In this document: positions 17,125 to 25,026 of the stretch, in pieces
How the letters are laid out: every line of letters starts with the position of its first letter
How positions within the stretch are numbered: the stretch's first letter is position 1
Origin: Acholeplasmatales bacterium
GTDB lineage: Bacteria; Bacillota_I; Bacilli_A; Acholeplasmatales; Anaeroplasmataceae
Length of the DNA: 45,129 nt
Reading direction: 5' to 3'
Assembly (NCBI GenBank): GCA_017524905.1
Contig: JAFXUP010000128.1
Span: 1-45,129, forward strand
Made by a program: the position numbers and the translations under genes
The notes under the pieces: model-generated
What the model was told of the DNA's origin: nothing
The model's input: the letters and a program-made list of their open reading frames with translations, nothing else
The model's database searches: none

Positions 17125-18346
17125 GACGATTTTAAGAAATTACGCAAAGCTTATCGTTAAGATGGGTGTAAATGTCCAAAAGGGACAAGATGTAATTATT
17201 AATGCATCAGTAGATGATAATTATTTTGTTAAATATGTTGTTGAAGAATGCTATAAGGCTAAAGCAAGAAAAGTAACTGTTGATTGGTCAAGTGATGATG
17301 TTACAAGATTACATTATAAATATCAAAAAGCAAAAACATTAGGTGAGGTTACTGATTGGAGAAAAGCAAAACTTCAATATGAGGTTGAAACATTACCTGC
17401 AAGAATTCATATTGAATCAAATGACCCTGATGCTTTAAATGGTCTTGATCAAGATAAGATTACTGAAGCAAGAAGATTATCAGGTCCAATTATTATGGAA
17501 TATAGAGAAAAGATGGATAATAAATATCAATGGACTATCTGTGGTATTCCAGGTGTTAAATGGGCTAAAAAGGTATTCCCTAATGAAACTAAAACAAACG
17601 CAATGAAAAAAATGTGGGAAGCTATTGCTAAAACTACAAGACTTGATGGCGACCCAATTGAAAATTGGCAAAAGCACAATGCTAATTTAAAAGAAAAGTA
17701 TACAGCTTTAAATAATTTAAAAATTAAAACTTTACATTATAAAGCATCTAATGGAACTGATTTTTCAGTTTCAATTAACCCTAATATGATTTTTGAAGGT
17801 GGAGATGAATCAACATTAGGTGGTGTTGTTTATAATCCTAATATGCCAACTGAAGAATGCTTCACATCACCAGATAGACATACAGCAAATGGTGTTGTTT
17901 ATGCATCAAAGCCTTTATCTGTAATGGGTAAGGTAGTTGATAATTTTGGATTCAAATTTGAAAATGGTAAAATCGTTCAAGTTATCGCAAAAAATCCTGA
18001 GCATAAGGAAGTTTTAGAAAAGCTAATTTCTTTAGATGAAGGAGCAAGACAATTAGGTGAGGTTGCTTTAGTACCTTTTGATTCTCCTGTTAACCAAACT
18101 GGTTTATTATTCTATAATACATTATATGATGAGAATGCATGCTGTCATTTAGCTATTGGTAGAGCATTTGAAGAATGTATTAAGGATTTTCAAAATAAAA
18201 CAGAAGAAGAAATTAAAGCAATTGATTTAAATAAATCAATGATTCATGTTGATTTTATGATTGGTACAGCTGATTTAGATATTGTTGCTGAAACATATGA
18301 TGGAAAAACTGTTCAAATCTTTAAAAATGGTACATGGGCATTTTAA
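17117..18346 (+). CDS. M29-family aminopeptidase (AmpS/PepS type)
   Basis: 409 residues, the normal length for thermophilic-type M29 aminopeptidases, which are metal-dependent and broad in substrate range. Recognisable segments are NYAKLIVKMGVNVQKGQDV at the N-terminus, the FEGGDES/EECFTSPDRHTANG metal-site region, and ACCHLAIGRAFEEC and IHVDFMIGTADLDI near the C-terminus. AGGAGA at 17102-17107 sets the start. It is translationally coupled to the Xaa-Pro aminopeptidase, which fits stepwise digestion of peptides to free amino acids. Confidence 0.95.
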   Translation: MNKTILRNYAKLIVKMGVNVQKGQDVIINASVDDNYFVKYVVEECYKAKARKVTVDWSSDDVTRLHYKYQKAKTLGEVTDWRKAKLQYEVETLPARIHIESNDPDALNGLDQDKITEARRLSGPIIMEYREKMDNKYQWTICGIPGVKWAKKVFPNETKTNAMKKMWEAIAKTTRLDGDPIENWQKHNANLKEKYTALNNLKIKTLHYKASNGTDFSVSINPNMIFEGGDESTLGGVVYNPNMPTEECFTSPDRHTANGVVYASKPLSVMGKVVDNFGFKFENGKIVQVIAKNPEHKEVLEKLISLDEGARQLGEVALVPFDSPVNQTGLLFYNTLYDENACCHLAIGRAFEECIKDFQNKTEEEIKAIDLNKSMIHVDFMIGTADLDIVAETYDGKTVQIFKNGTWAF

Positions 18347-18348
18347 TT

Positions 18349-18370
18349 AAAAGAGCGCAAGCTCTTTTTC
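18349..18370 (+). terminator. Terminator after the aminopeptidases
   Basis: AAAAGAGC (18349-18356), GCAA tetraloop, GCTCTTTT (18361-18368), then more T. A very stable small hairpin just after the stop codon. Confidence 0.9.
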
Positions 18371-18423
18371 TTTTTAAAAAAAATATAGTATAATTCTACT
18401 GAAGACTTATTAGGGGGATAAAT

Positions 18424-19701
18424 ATGAAAGATTATATAGATGGAACATTAATATTTTTATCACTAAGCATTCCATTAATTGGTATATTTATATTCTGTTT
18501 TTTAGATAGATTTGTAGATAAAACAAGAAAAAAAATATTTATGGTATTAGTAGTATTAGTTGCTATACAAATAATTCAAAACTTCGTAGAATATTATTTA
18601 ATAGAATATGTAACTATGATACCTGCAAGAACATTTGTATCAGTTTTAGGCTATTCTATTAGACCTGCTATTATTACTTCATATATTTATTTAGTTAGTC
18701 CAAATAAAAAGCATATTATACCTAATATTTTAGTTGCTTTAAATTTTTTAGTTTATTCAACAGCATTTTTTTCAAATATAGCGATAGGTTTTACTGCTGA
18801 TAACCATTTTATAGGTGGACCTTTAAGATTTACATGCTTAATTGTAAGCTTTGTTTTATTAATATGGAATATTGTTGTAATTGTTAATGAATTTAAAAAG
18901 GAAAATAAGAAAAACATTTTAATTCCTATTTTCCTTGCTGTAATTGTTGTTGTAGGTATACTTCTTGATTTTTTTGCTGATTCAAGAGTTACATATAGAG
19001 TTGATTATATAACTATTATGATGGTTGTAACTACAATATTTTATTATATATGGCTTCATATTCAATTTGTATATAAGCATGAAAATGATTTACTTGCACA
19101 ACAAAAGATTCAATTAGCTTTATCTCAAATTAAGCCTCATTTCATCTATAATACTTTAAATGCTATTCAAGATATAGAAGATATGCCTGAAAAGGCTCAA
19201 AATGCCATTGTGGATTTTTCTAAATATTTAAGAGAAAACCTAGATTTCTTAACTGATTCAAATTTAATTTCATTTGGAAAGGAATTAGAGCATGTAAAAA
19301 AATATGTTAATCTAGAAAAGCTTAGATTCCAAGATAAAATCAATGTTGTTTTTGATGTTCATGAAACTGAATTTTTAATTCCATCATTAAGCTTACAAAT
19401 GATTGTTGAAAATGCGATAAAGCATGGTATTACTAAAAAATATGAGGGTGGTACTGTAAAAATAACATCATATAAGAAAAACGATAGAATATTTATTGTA
19501 GTTGAAGATGATGGTGTTGGATTTGATGTAAATAAGGTTATAAGTGGAAACCATTTAGGATTTAAAAATTCAAGAGAAAGATTAAGACACTTTGTTGATG
19601 GTGATTTAATCATTGAAAGTGAAATTGATAGAGGCACAAAAGTAACAATTATTATTCCGGAAAAAAAGGAGATAATTATAGATGAAAGTTATAATAGTTG
19701 A
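18424..19701 (+). CDS. LytS/YesM-like membrane sensor histidine kinase
   Basis: 425 residues. About seven membrane helices fill residues 1-215, with little exposed outside. A His_kinase domain with the phospho-acceptor motif QIKPHFIYNTLNAIQD (about 235-250) and a GHKL ATPase (QMIVENAIKHG, VEDDGVGFD, HLGFKNSRERL) follow. This is the LytS/AgrC-like class that usually pairs with LytTR regulators; here the partner is different. AGGGGGA precedes the ATG and TATAAT lies at 18389-18394. It overlaps the response regulator by 20 nt. The N-terminus suggests sensing of a membrane-embedded or small lipophilic signal (inference). Confidence 0.92.
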   Translation: MKDYIDGTLIFLSLSIPLIGIFIFCFLDRFVDKTRKKIFMVLVVLVAIQIIQNFVEYYLIEYVTMIPARTFVSVLGYSIRPAIITSYIYLVSPNKKHIIPNILVALNFLVYSTAFFSNIAIGFTADNHFIGGPLRFTCLIVSFVLLIWNIVVIVNEFKKENKKNILIPIFLAVIVVVGILLDFFADSRVTYRVDYITIMMVVTTIFYYIWLHIQFVYKHENDLLAQQKIQLALSQIKPHFIYNTLNAIQDIEDMPEKAQNAIVDFSKYLRENLDFLTDSNLISFGKELEHVKKYVNLEKLRFQDKINVVFDVHETEFLIPSLSLQMIVENAIKHGITKKYEGGTVKITSYKKNDRIFIVVEDDGVGFDVNKVISGNHLGFKNSRERLRHFVDGDLIIESEIDRGTKVTIIIPEKKEIIIDESYNS

Positions 19702-20443
19702 TGATGAAAAGCACGCTATAAACACGTTAAAAAGAAATTTAATTGGTTTAGTTGAAGAAGAAAATATCCAAACATTTGATCGAAGTATTAATGCTTTAGA
19801 ATATGTTAAAGAAAATGATGTCGATATTGCTTTTTTAGATATTGAAATGCCTGAAATAAATGGTATTAATTTAGCAAAAGAAATGAAAAGCTTTAAACCA
19901 AAAATTAATATAATTTTCTGTACAGGCTATTCTGAATATATGCAGCAAGCTATTAAGCTTCATGCTAGTGGTTATTTATTAAAGCCATCTGATAAAGAAA
20001 AAGTTAAAGAAGCAATAGATGACCTATTATATCCTTTAGATCCTATTAAAAATCACTTTTATGCTAAAACATTTGGTAACTTTGAATTTTATGTTGATGG
20101 AGTTCCTTTAAAGTTTTCTCGTTCAAAATCAAAAGAATTATTAGCTTATTTAATAAGTTTAAGAGGTGCTACCGCAAATAGAAAAGAAATATCAGCTATA
20201 TTATTTGAGGATGAGTACAATAAACAAACTCAAAATTATTTAACAAAAATTTATAAGGAATTAATTGAATCTTTAGAACTAGTTGGTGCTAAGAATTTAG
20301 TTAGAAAAGGATATAATTCCTATTGGGTTGATGTTAGTCTTTTTTCATCAGATTTATATGATTATGATAAAGGTGACCCTCAAGCAATTAATGCTTATAA
20401 GGGTGAATATATGCTTCAATATGATTGGGCATATTTAGAATAA
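19682..20443 (+). CDS. Response regulator with SARP-type winged-helix output domain
   Basis: 253 residues. The receiver domain (1-118) has acidic residues IIVDDE, phospho-acceptor Asp in FLDIEMP, Thr in FCTGY and Lys in LLKPS. The output half (about 125-253) starts KTFGNFEFYVDGVPLKFSRSK and ELLAYLISLRG, typical of the OmpR-like DNA-binding part of SARP regulators. It ends KGEYMLQYDWAYLE, which looks like only the first part of a BTAD domain. SARP proteins bind direct heptamer repeats 11 bp apart just upstream of the -10 box; such repeats lie 48 nt downstream of this gene. LytS-like kinases normally pair with LytTR outputs, so the pairing is uncommon. Confidence 0.9.
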   Translation: MKVIIVDDEKHAINTLKRNLIGLVEEENIQTFDRSINALEYVKENDVDIAFLDIEMPEINGINLAKEMKSFKPKINIIFCTGYSEYMQQAIKLHASGYLLKPSDKEKVKEAIDDLLYPLDPIKNHFYAKTFGNFEFYVDGVPLKFSRSKSKELLAYLISLRGATANRKEISAILFEDEYNKQTQNYLTKIYKELIESLELVGAKNLVRKGYNSYWVDVSLFSSDLYDYDKGDPQAINAYKGEYMLQYDWAYLE

Positions 20444-20451
20444 AAGATATT

Positions 20452-20479
20452 AGTCACGGTTTTTCTGTGACTTTTTTTT
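20452..20479 (+). terminator. Terminator after the two-component genes
   Basis: AGTCACGG (20452-20459) pairs with CTGTGACT (20465-20472, one G-U pair), followed by a run of T. Confidence 0.85.
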
Positions 20480-20490
20480 ATTTTAAAATG

Positions 20491-20519
20491 TGTCACATGT
20501 TTGTCACATTGGCTATGAT
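20491..20519 (+). promoter_or_regulatory. Direct-repeat operator and promoter, copy 1
   Basis: TGTCACAT occurs at 20491-20498 and again at 20502-20509, an 11-bp (one helical turn) repeat, with the -10 box TATGAT at 20514-20519. There is no good -35 hexamer; the repeats occupy its place, as in activator-dependent SARP promoters. The same arrangement recurs at 23000-23028. Seen directly: the repeats and geometry. Inferred: control by the response regulator encoded just upstream. Confidence 0.7.
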
Positions 20520-20531
20520 AGAATACTTTCG

Positions 20532-20557
20532 AATTAAACGAGGGGAGAAGTTTAATT
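20532..20557 (+). promoter_or_regulatory. Leader hairpin before the small membrane gene
   Basis: AATTAAAC (20532-20539) and GTTTAATT (20550-20557) form an 8-bp inverted repeat with a GGGGAG loop, just before the ribosome-binding site TAGGAGG (20561-20567). A weaker form (TTAGAC/GTTTAA) is kept in the second copy near 23043-23062. It may modulate translation or mRNA stability; function unknown. Confidence 0.45.
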
Positions 20558-20573
20558 TCTTAGGAGGATGCTT

Positions 20574-21053
20574 ATGCAAGAAGATTTAATCATTATTGCA
20601 AAACGAGAAAGTGCTCAAAAAAATATAACAGGTGCTTTAACAACGTTTTGCTTATTTTCTGTCTTTTTAATATTCGATATCATATTTTATATAAGAGATA
20701 AATACACATGGGAGTTAGTATTATTGATTATCTCTGCTATATTAGATGGCTTTGCCTTACTAGCATTACTTTTTGCTTGGTCAAATTATGGCTATGCTAA
20801 AAGAATTCTTGATAAGCCTTTGATTTTATTTGATTCAAATAAAAATGCATTTTTAGTTAATGATTCAATTTTTCATAAGGATGTTGAGGTTTTAAAGGAT
20901 GATGTTATTGAGGTAAGAATTAGTGATAGTGGTGAAACTTATCTTTGGTATAAAAAAGAATCTAAAAAAACATCTATGTTTATTGGATATTCAACTAAGG
21001 AAAGTCAAGATTTAATCAATAACGAGCTTCAAAAATATAAAAATTTTTATTAA
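20574..21053 (+). CDS. Small membrane protein with two N-terminal helices, unknown function
   Basis: 159 residues. Two membrane helices (about 18-42 and 50-75) are followed by a cytoplasmic domain of about 80 residues with alternating beta-type pattern (LILFDSNKNAFLVND, EVLKDDVIEVRIS), possibly PH-like, but I do not recognise a named family. ATG at 20574 is chosen over ATG at 20568 because the latter overlaps the ribosome-binding site. It is the first gene behind the direct-repeat promoter and lies 23 nt before the S41-like lipoprotein. A decayed homologue with the same promoter is at 23078. Confidence 0.8.
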   Translation: MQEDLIIIAKRESAQKNITGALTTFCLFSVFLIFDIIFYIRDKYTWELVLLIISAILDGFALLALLFAWSNYGYAKRILDKPLILFDSNKNAFLVNDSIFHKDVEVLKDDVIEVRISDSGETYLWYKKESKKTSMFIGYSTKESQDLINNELQKYKNFY

Positions 21054-21076
21054 TTATTTAAAGGGAGATTATAATT

Positions 21077-22825
21077 ATGAAAAAACCAAAAATTGTTGGT
21101 TTAACAATGCTTCTAGGGCTTGCTCTAACAGCAGTTTTAGCAAGCTGTGGAAATGGTGATACTTATTCAACTAAATCAATTTATTGCCTTGATACTAACT
21201 TAAAAGTATCAAAACTGGGAGAATTTAATTTACTTTTTAAAAAAGGCAGTGAAATACCTTATTTATCATTAAATGATTGTGTAACATTTATGGATGCTAA
21301 TCGTAAAGATAATGTTGATGGTGGAAATGGAAAGGTTCAATTAAATAAGGATGGTTCAAAATATGTTGTTTCTAATGAAAGAGGTGCTAAATGTAGCATT
21401 GATCCAAAGGAACAAACATTAACATATGATGAATATGATAAATTTACAACAATGGTTAATGGTAATGAAAATCCATTAACTATTGCACCTATTAAAAAGA
21501 AACAAAAGTCATTAAAACAATCTGCTAGCCACTATACTAGTGGACATGAAGTTGTTGCTGATTTAAAGAAATATTCTAAGCTTGATATTTATGAACATGA
21601 TAATAAGGCTTTTTTACCACTTAGTGTTTTTAATAGTCTTTTAGTAAATACAGGTAATTATGTTAGCTTAGCATATAATGGTAAAGACTTATATGTTGTT
21701 ATGAGTAATTCTTTAGTAAAGGATACGCTAGGAGTATCAATTTTAACAGAATTAGGTGAAAAATTTCATGAAGGTGTTGAAACTAATACAGTTTCAGAAG
21801 AATTAGCTGAATATAATTATCAATCAATTTGCCTTGATTTTGATTATAATTATGGCTTAAAGGAAAAGTTTACAAGCTTTGATCAACATATGACTAAATA
21901 TGGATATAATAAAGATATTCTATCTAATAATGCCAAAACAATTGATAATAATATATTCCTTGGTTTAAGCTGGTTAGGTGATGGTCATACTGCAATAGCA
22001 TCTACATCTTATTTATATGATGCCGGATCTCAAGCATTTGAATCTGATAAAGCTAATCCAGTTGCTAAAAATTTAGAAGAGCAAGAAAAAGCTTTTTATA
22101 AAGCTAAAAAGGATTCAGGTATTAAAGATGGAATTGAGTATTTAAATGATACTGCCTTTGTTACATTTACTAATTTTACAGCTATAAGTGATGAATATTT
22201 ATATAATAATGAAACAAAAGAAAAAGATTTAACAGAAACTTTATTAGATGCTAACACAGCATGCTTATTTAGTAAACTATATAAGGATTTAACAACTACT
22301 ACATACAAAAATACAATTAAAAATATTGTTGTTGATTTAAGTGCAAATGATGGTGGTTCTGCCGATGGATTATTATATGCATTATCTACATTATTAGGAA
22401 ATGTAAATCTTAATATGTTAAATCCATTATCAGGTGCTCAAAATAAGCAAACTTATCAAGCTGATATGAATTTAGATGGTGAAATTGATGAAAATGATAA
22501 GCCATTAATTAATGATTTTAATATTTATTTTTTAAATTCACAATATTCATTTAGCTCAGCAAATGCAATGCCATATCTTGCTAAATTAAATAATTCTAAG
22601 GTTATTAATTTAGGTGCAAAAACAGCTGGTGGTCCTTGCGCAGTTAGAAAATTTGTTACACCTATTGGAACAATGATTACAGGTTCAAGCTTAAATACTA
22701 TTTGCAAGGAAGTTGATGGTAAACTTCAAAATATCGATGATGGTATTAAGCCTGATTATGCATTAACAGAAGCACAAATGATTGATAGAAATTATATTGT
22801 TCAAAACATTAAGAATTGGAAATAA
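21077..22825 (+). CDS. S41-peptidase-like lipoprotein
   Basis: 582 residues. A lipoprotein signal peptide ends in the lipobox LASC (Cys about residue 23). The C-terminal half resembles S41 (Ctp/tricorn-like) peptidases: IVVDLSANDGGS, NSQYSFSSANAMPYLAK with the likely nucleophile Ser, and LGAKTAGGP. No PDZ domain is evident. DMNLDGEIDEND, an EF-hand/dockerin-like calcium loop, is inserted shortly before the nucleophile region. The protein should be anchored on the outer face of the membrane. AGGGAG precedes the ATG. It is co-transcribed with the small membrane protein behind the direct-repeat promoter. The catalytic Lys/Glu partner cannot be fixed by eye, so activity is uncertain. Confidence 0.82.
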   Translation: MKKPKIVGLTMLLGLALTAVLASCGNGDTYSTKSIYCLDTNLKVSKLGEFNLLFKKGSEIPYLSLNDCVTFMDANRKDNVDGGNGKVQLNKDGSKYVVSNERGAKCSIDPKEQTLTYDEYDKFTTMVNGNENPLTIAPIKKKQKSLKQSASHYTSGHEVVADLKKYSKLDIYEHDNKAFLPLSVFNSLLVNTGNYVSLAYNGKDLYVVMSNSLVKDTLGVSILTELGEKFHEGVETNTVSEELAEYNYQSICLDFDYNYGLKEKFTSFDQHMTKYGYNKDILSNNAKTIDNNIFLGLSWLGDGHTAIASTSYLYDAGSQAFESDKANPVAKNLEEQEKAFYKAKKDSGIKDGIEYLNDTAFVTFTNFTAISDEYLYNNETKEKDLTETLLDANTACLFSKLYKDLTTTTYKNTIKNIVVDLSANDGGSADGLLYALSTLLGNVNLNMLNPLSGAQNKQTYQADMNLDGEIDENDKPLINDFNIYFLNSQYSFSSANAMPYLAKLNNSKVINLGAKTAGGPCAVRKFVTPIGTMITGSSLNTICKEVDGKLQNIDDGIKPDYALTEAQMIDRNYIVQNIKNWK

Positions 22826-22831
22826 AAAAAT

Positions 22832-22971
22832 GAAGATTTTAAGAAGAGTTTTTTAGTTTCTTTAAATGGTGTATCTGCAAGCAATTATTAAGAAAACTAG
22901 ATAAAGCTAAAGGTGATGAAAAATTTGAATTTATTTCTATTACTGTTATTAAAGGTTTTGAAACAGTATAA
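22832..22971 (+). pseudogene. Decayed gene fragment, two frames
   Basis: Two adjoining coding-like stretches, EDFKKSFLVSLNGVSASNY then stop, and in another frame LRKLDKAKGDEKFEFI continuing SITVIKGFETV then stop. Together they read like the frameshifted C-terminus of a protein of at least 45 residues. No start or upstream part remains; the first frame is the same as that of the lipoprotein just before it. Family not recognised. Confidence 0.4.
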
Positions 22972-22999
22972 TTAAAAAAATAATAAATAAATTAATATG

Positions 23000-23028
23000 T
23001 GTCACATGTTTGTCACATTTGCTATGAT
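23000..23028 (+). promoter_or_regulatory. Direct-repeat operator and promoter, copy 2
   Basis: TGTCACAT at 23000-23007 and 23011-23018, and TATGAT at 23023-23028: identical spacing to copy 1, and near-identical sequence from the first repeat through the -10 box. It now drives only the decayed gene at 23078. Confidence 0.65.
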
Positions 23029-23077
23029 AAAATAAAGCCGGGTTAGACATTGGGAGTGTTTAATTCGGGGGCAGCTT

Positions 23078-23240
23078 ATGGAAAAAGTAGGTTAATAAAA
23101 GGATAAATAATTAAGCACTATTATCCTTTAAAAATATTAACTGTCTTTAAAACGATATTATCTTTATTATATAAATACACATGGGAGTATGTATTTATGA
23201 TAATATCTCTAAATTAGGATGCTTATCATTTGTTAAATAA
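23078..23240 (+). pseudogene. Decayed copy of the small membrane protein gene
   Basis: After the copied promoter and leader hairpin comes GCTTATG, as in the intact gene at 20574, then a frame with early stops. Around 23142-23230 the DNA again matches the intact gene: CTGTCTTT, GATAT, then AAATACACATGGGAGT and ATCTCT in the same order. Small indels disrupt the frame. Homology fades after about 23240. This is a duplicated, degenerate paralogue of the first gene of the unit. Confidence 0.7.
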
Positions 23241-23376
23241 AATTTTTCTTATTATATTAATCGGTGGTAAGCTCCTAATTGTTAGCTAATCTAAACCAAA
23301 TATAAGTTTTTCATATTTCAATATTATTTAATATTTATTTCTTGAAGTTATTTATTGGGTGCCAGTCCAAAATAAA
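23241..23376. other. Gene-free AT-rich remnant
   Basis: No open frame of useful length on either strand. It follows the pseudogene and may hold its unrecognisable 3' part. GGGTGCCAGTCC near 23357 looks as if it could be the edge of an old mobile element, but no terminal repeat or transposase supports this. Confidence 0.4.
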
Positions 23377-23401
23377 AAAAGTGTCCCTTACACTTTTAAA
23401 A
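23373..23401. terminator. Bidirectional hairpin
   Basis: AAAAGTGT (23377-23384) and ACACTTTT (23390-23397) around CCCTT, with A-rich sequence before and T/A after, so it could terminate transcription from either side. Confidence 0.55.
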
Positions 23402-23454
23402 TTATGCTAGATTTAATTTATTGATGTAATCAAAGAAATAGATATTTAATACAA

Positions 23455-23490
23455 AATAAACACTAGCAAAACCTGATGCTAGTGTTTATT
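23455..23490. repeat. Perfect 13-bp inverted repeat
   Basis: AATAAACACTAGC (23455-23467) and GCTAGTGTTTATT (23478-23490) with a 10-nt loop. It forms a strong hairpin but lacks a clean T-run on the + strand; a terminator or old element end are both possible. Confidence 0.65.
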
Positions 23491-23549
23491 TAGTTTATTA
23501 TTTCACATAATTATTTTTTTCTGTGTAAATAATGATTTGCAAATTATGT

Positions 23550-23555
23550 TATAAT
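23550..23555 (+). promoter_or_regulatory. -10 box of the GGDEF gene
   Basis: TATAAT at 23550-23555; no convincing -35 hexamer. Its position inside the longest open frame argues that translation of the GGDEF protein starts downstream, at 23592. Confidence 0.5.
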
Positions 23556-23591
23556 AAATTAACAAGACTACTAATAAAGTGTGGTGATTCT

Positions 23592-24782
23592 ATGTTAACT
23601 ATATATGATCCTTTAATTCTTTATTTTGTACTTAATTTATTCTGCTTCATAATAGTAGGTATAACAATTATTACATCTAAGAGCAATTTTAAGAATTCTA
23701 ATGCTCAAAAAGTATTTGTTATTGCCTTATCAGTATTACTATTTATGATTTTAATGGATACTTTATATGCAGCAATAGATATGGGAAGAATAAAGAAAAT
23801 AACTGTAGAGGTCGCATATTTAATTAAAAATTTGTATTTTATATGTGGATTATTATCAGGTTATTTTTGGTTCATTTATTTCGAAATGACGATAAAATCA
23901 AAATTCAGTGAAACCGGTAAATCAATTTTATATTCAAGTGTTTTAGTTTTAGTAGGTGTAATATTATTATTGATTAATAGATATACTAATTTTATGTTTA
24001 GGATAACTATTAAAGATAATGGAGCTATTATTTATGAAAGAACATCTACATTATGGTTTGCTATTTTTTATTTATGTATTTATGTTTATGTATTTTTTAG
24101 TAGTGCAAGATGCTTTATTTTTGCAAGAAAAAAGGAGCATTATGTTGAAAAGCAAAAATTTGCATTCGTTGGTGTTATTGCATCAACGCCAATAATTTTC
24201 GGTATATTACAATTAGTCTTTTCTAGATTACCAATCGTTTGTGCTGGTTTAACATTATCTACATTTATTCTTTATGTATATGCAACTAAAGACCAGGTTT
24301 CAAATGATAATTTAACAGATTTATTGAATAGAAAGCGGGCCTTAAGAAGTATTGAAAGAAGTATTAAAACAAAGCCTGATGAAAATACTTTATATGTTGT
24401 ATTTATGGTTGATGTAAATAATTTTAAAAGCATTAATGATAAATATGGACATTTAGAAGGAGATAAAGCTTTAGTTATAACAGCTGAAGCTTTAACTAAG
24501 GTATCAACAATGCAAAAAAGAAAAATGATTGTTGGTCGTTTTGGTGGAGATGAATTCTTAATTGGAGCTCATTTAGATTTTGAATCTGAAATTGATATTA
24601 TTAAAGAACAAATTAATTCAGAATTAAAGATTGCAAGTGAATCTAAAGAATATGAACTAGTTGCAAGTATTGGTTATGCAATTTATAGTAATGAATTAAA
24701 TTCAATAAAAGATCTTATAGAAGAAGCTGATAAGAGGCTTTATGAACAAAAAATATTAATAGAAGGAAATGAGAAGTCTTAA
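23592..24782 (+). CDS. Membrane diguanylate cyclase (7TM-GGDEF)
   Basis: 396 residues. About seven membrane helices (1-235) are joined to a GGDEF domain (about 245-396). The active site RFGGDEFLIG is canonical, so it should make cyclic di-GMP from GTP. The region before it reads KRKMIVG where RxxD would form the inhibitory site, so product inhibition through that site is unlikely. No EAL or HD-GYP domain or c-di-GMP receptor is in the window. ATG at 23592 is preferred over 23532 because the TATAAT box lies between them and GTGGTGA precedes 23592. It is monocistronic, ended by a hairpin at its stop codon. Confidence 0.92.
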   Translation: MLTIYDPLILYFVLNLFCFIIVGITIITSKSNFKNSNAQKVFVIALSVLLFMILMDTLYAAIDMGRIKKITVEVAYLIKNLYFICGLLSGYFWFIYFEMTIKSKFSETGKSILYSSVLVLVGVILLLINRYTNFMFRITIKDNGAIIYERTSTLWFAIFYLCIYVYVFFSSARCFIFARKKEHYVEKQKFAFVGVIASTPIIFGILQLVFSRLPIVCAGLTLSTFILYVYATKDQVSNDNLTDLLNRKRALRSIERSIKTKPDENTLYVVFMVDVNNFKSINDKYGHLEGDKALVITAEALTKVSTMQKRKMIVGRFGGDEFLIGAHLDFESEIDIIKEQINSELKIASESKEYELVASIGYAIYSNELNSIKDLIEEADKRLYEQKILIEGNEKS

Positions 24783-24800
24783 TAAACTTCTTATTTTTTT
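24772..24800 (+). terminator. Terminator overlapping the GGDEF stop
   Basis: AGAAGT (24772-24777) pairs with ACTTCT (24786-24791), followed by a T-rich run to 24800. A modest stem. Confidence 0.6.
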
Positions 24801-24820
24801 AAATTTTTTTCATTTTGTTG

Positions 24821-24848
24821 TTGCAAAATGATTTTTTTTTGCTATAAT
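24821..24848 (+). promoter_or_regulatory. tRNA-Gly promoter
   Basis: TTGCAA (24821-24826) and TATAAT (24843-24848), 16-bp spacer, placing the transcription start about 13 nt before the mature tRNA. Confidence 0.75.
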
Positions 24849-24868
24849 ATTAACTGCACAAAGCAAAT

Positions 24869-24943
24869 GCCGCAGTAGTACAACGGTTAGTACCTATGCT
24901 TGCCATGCATATGATGACGGTTCGATTCCGTTCTGTGGCTCCA
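24869..24943 (+). tRNA. tRNA-Gly (anticodon GCC)
   Basis: A 75-nt cloverleaf with encoded CCA. The acceptor stem GCCGCAG pairs with CTGTGGC (one G-U); the anticodon stem is TATGC/GCATA with loop TTGCCAT and anticodon GCC at 24902-24904; the T-arm contains GGTTCGATTCC. It has its own promoter and terminator and is a single-gene unit. Confidence 0.97.
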
Positions 24944-24956
24944 ATAGAAATTAACG

Positions 24957-24983
24957 CACTGATTAAAAGTCAGTGTTTTTTTT
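24957..24983 (+). terminator. Terminator after tRNA-Gly
   Basis: CACTGA (24957-24962) pairs with TCAGTG (24970-24975), followed by eight T. Confidence 0.9.
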
Positions 24984-25026
24984 AATTTTTTGGCAATTTA
25001 ACAAAAATAAAAAACTCTCAGTCTGA

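Noticed and set aside
23341..23490. Possible insertion-sequence remnant (GGGTGCCAGTCC and two hairpins)
   Set aside because: No transposase frame, no terminal inverted repeats at matching ends and no target duplication; hairpins are adequately explained as terminators.
23532..23591. Upstream ATG for the GGDEF protein
   Set aside because: The TATAAT promoter box lies inside this extension and the later ATG has a better ribosome-binding site.
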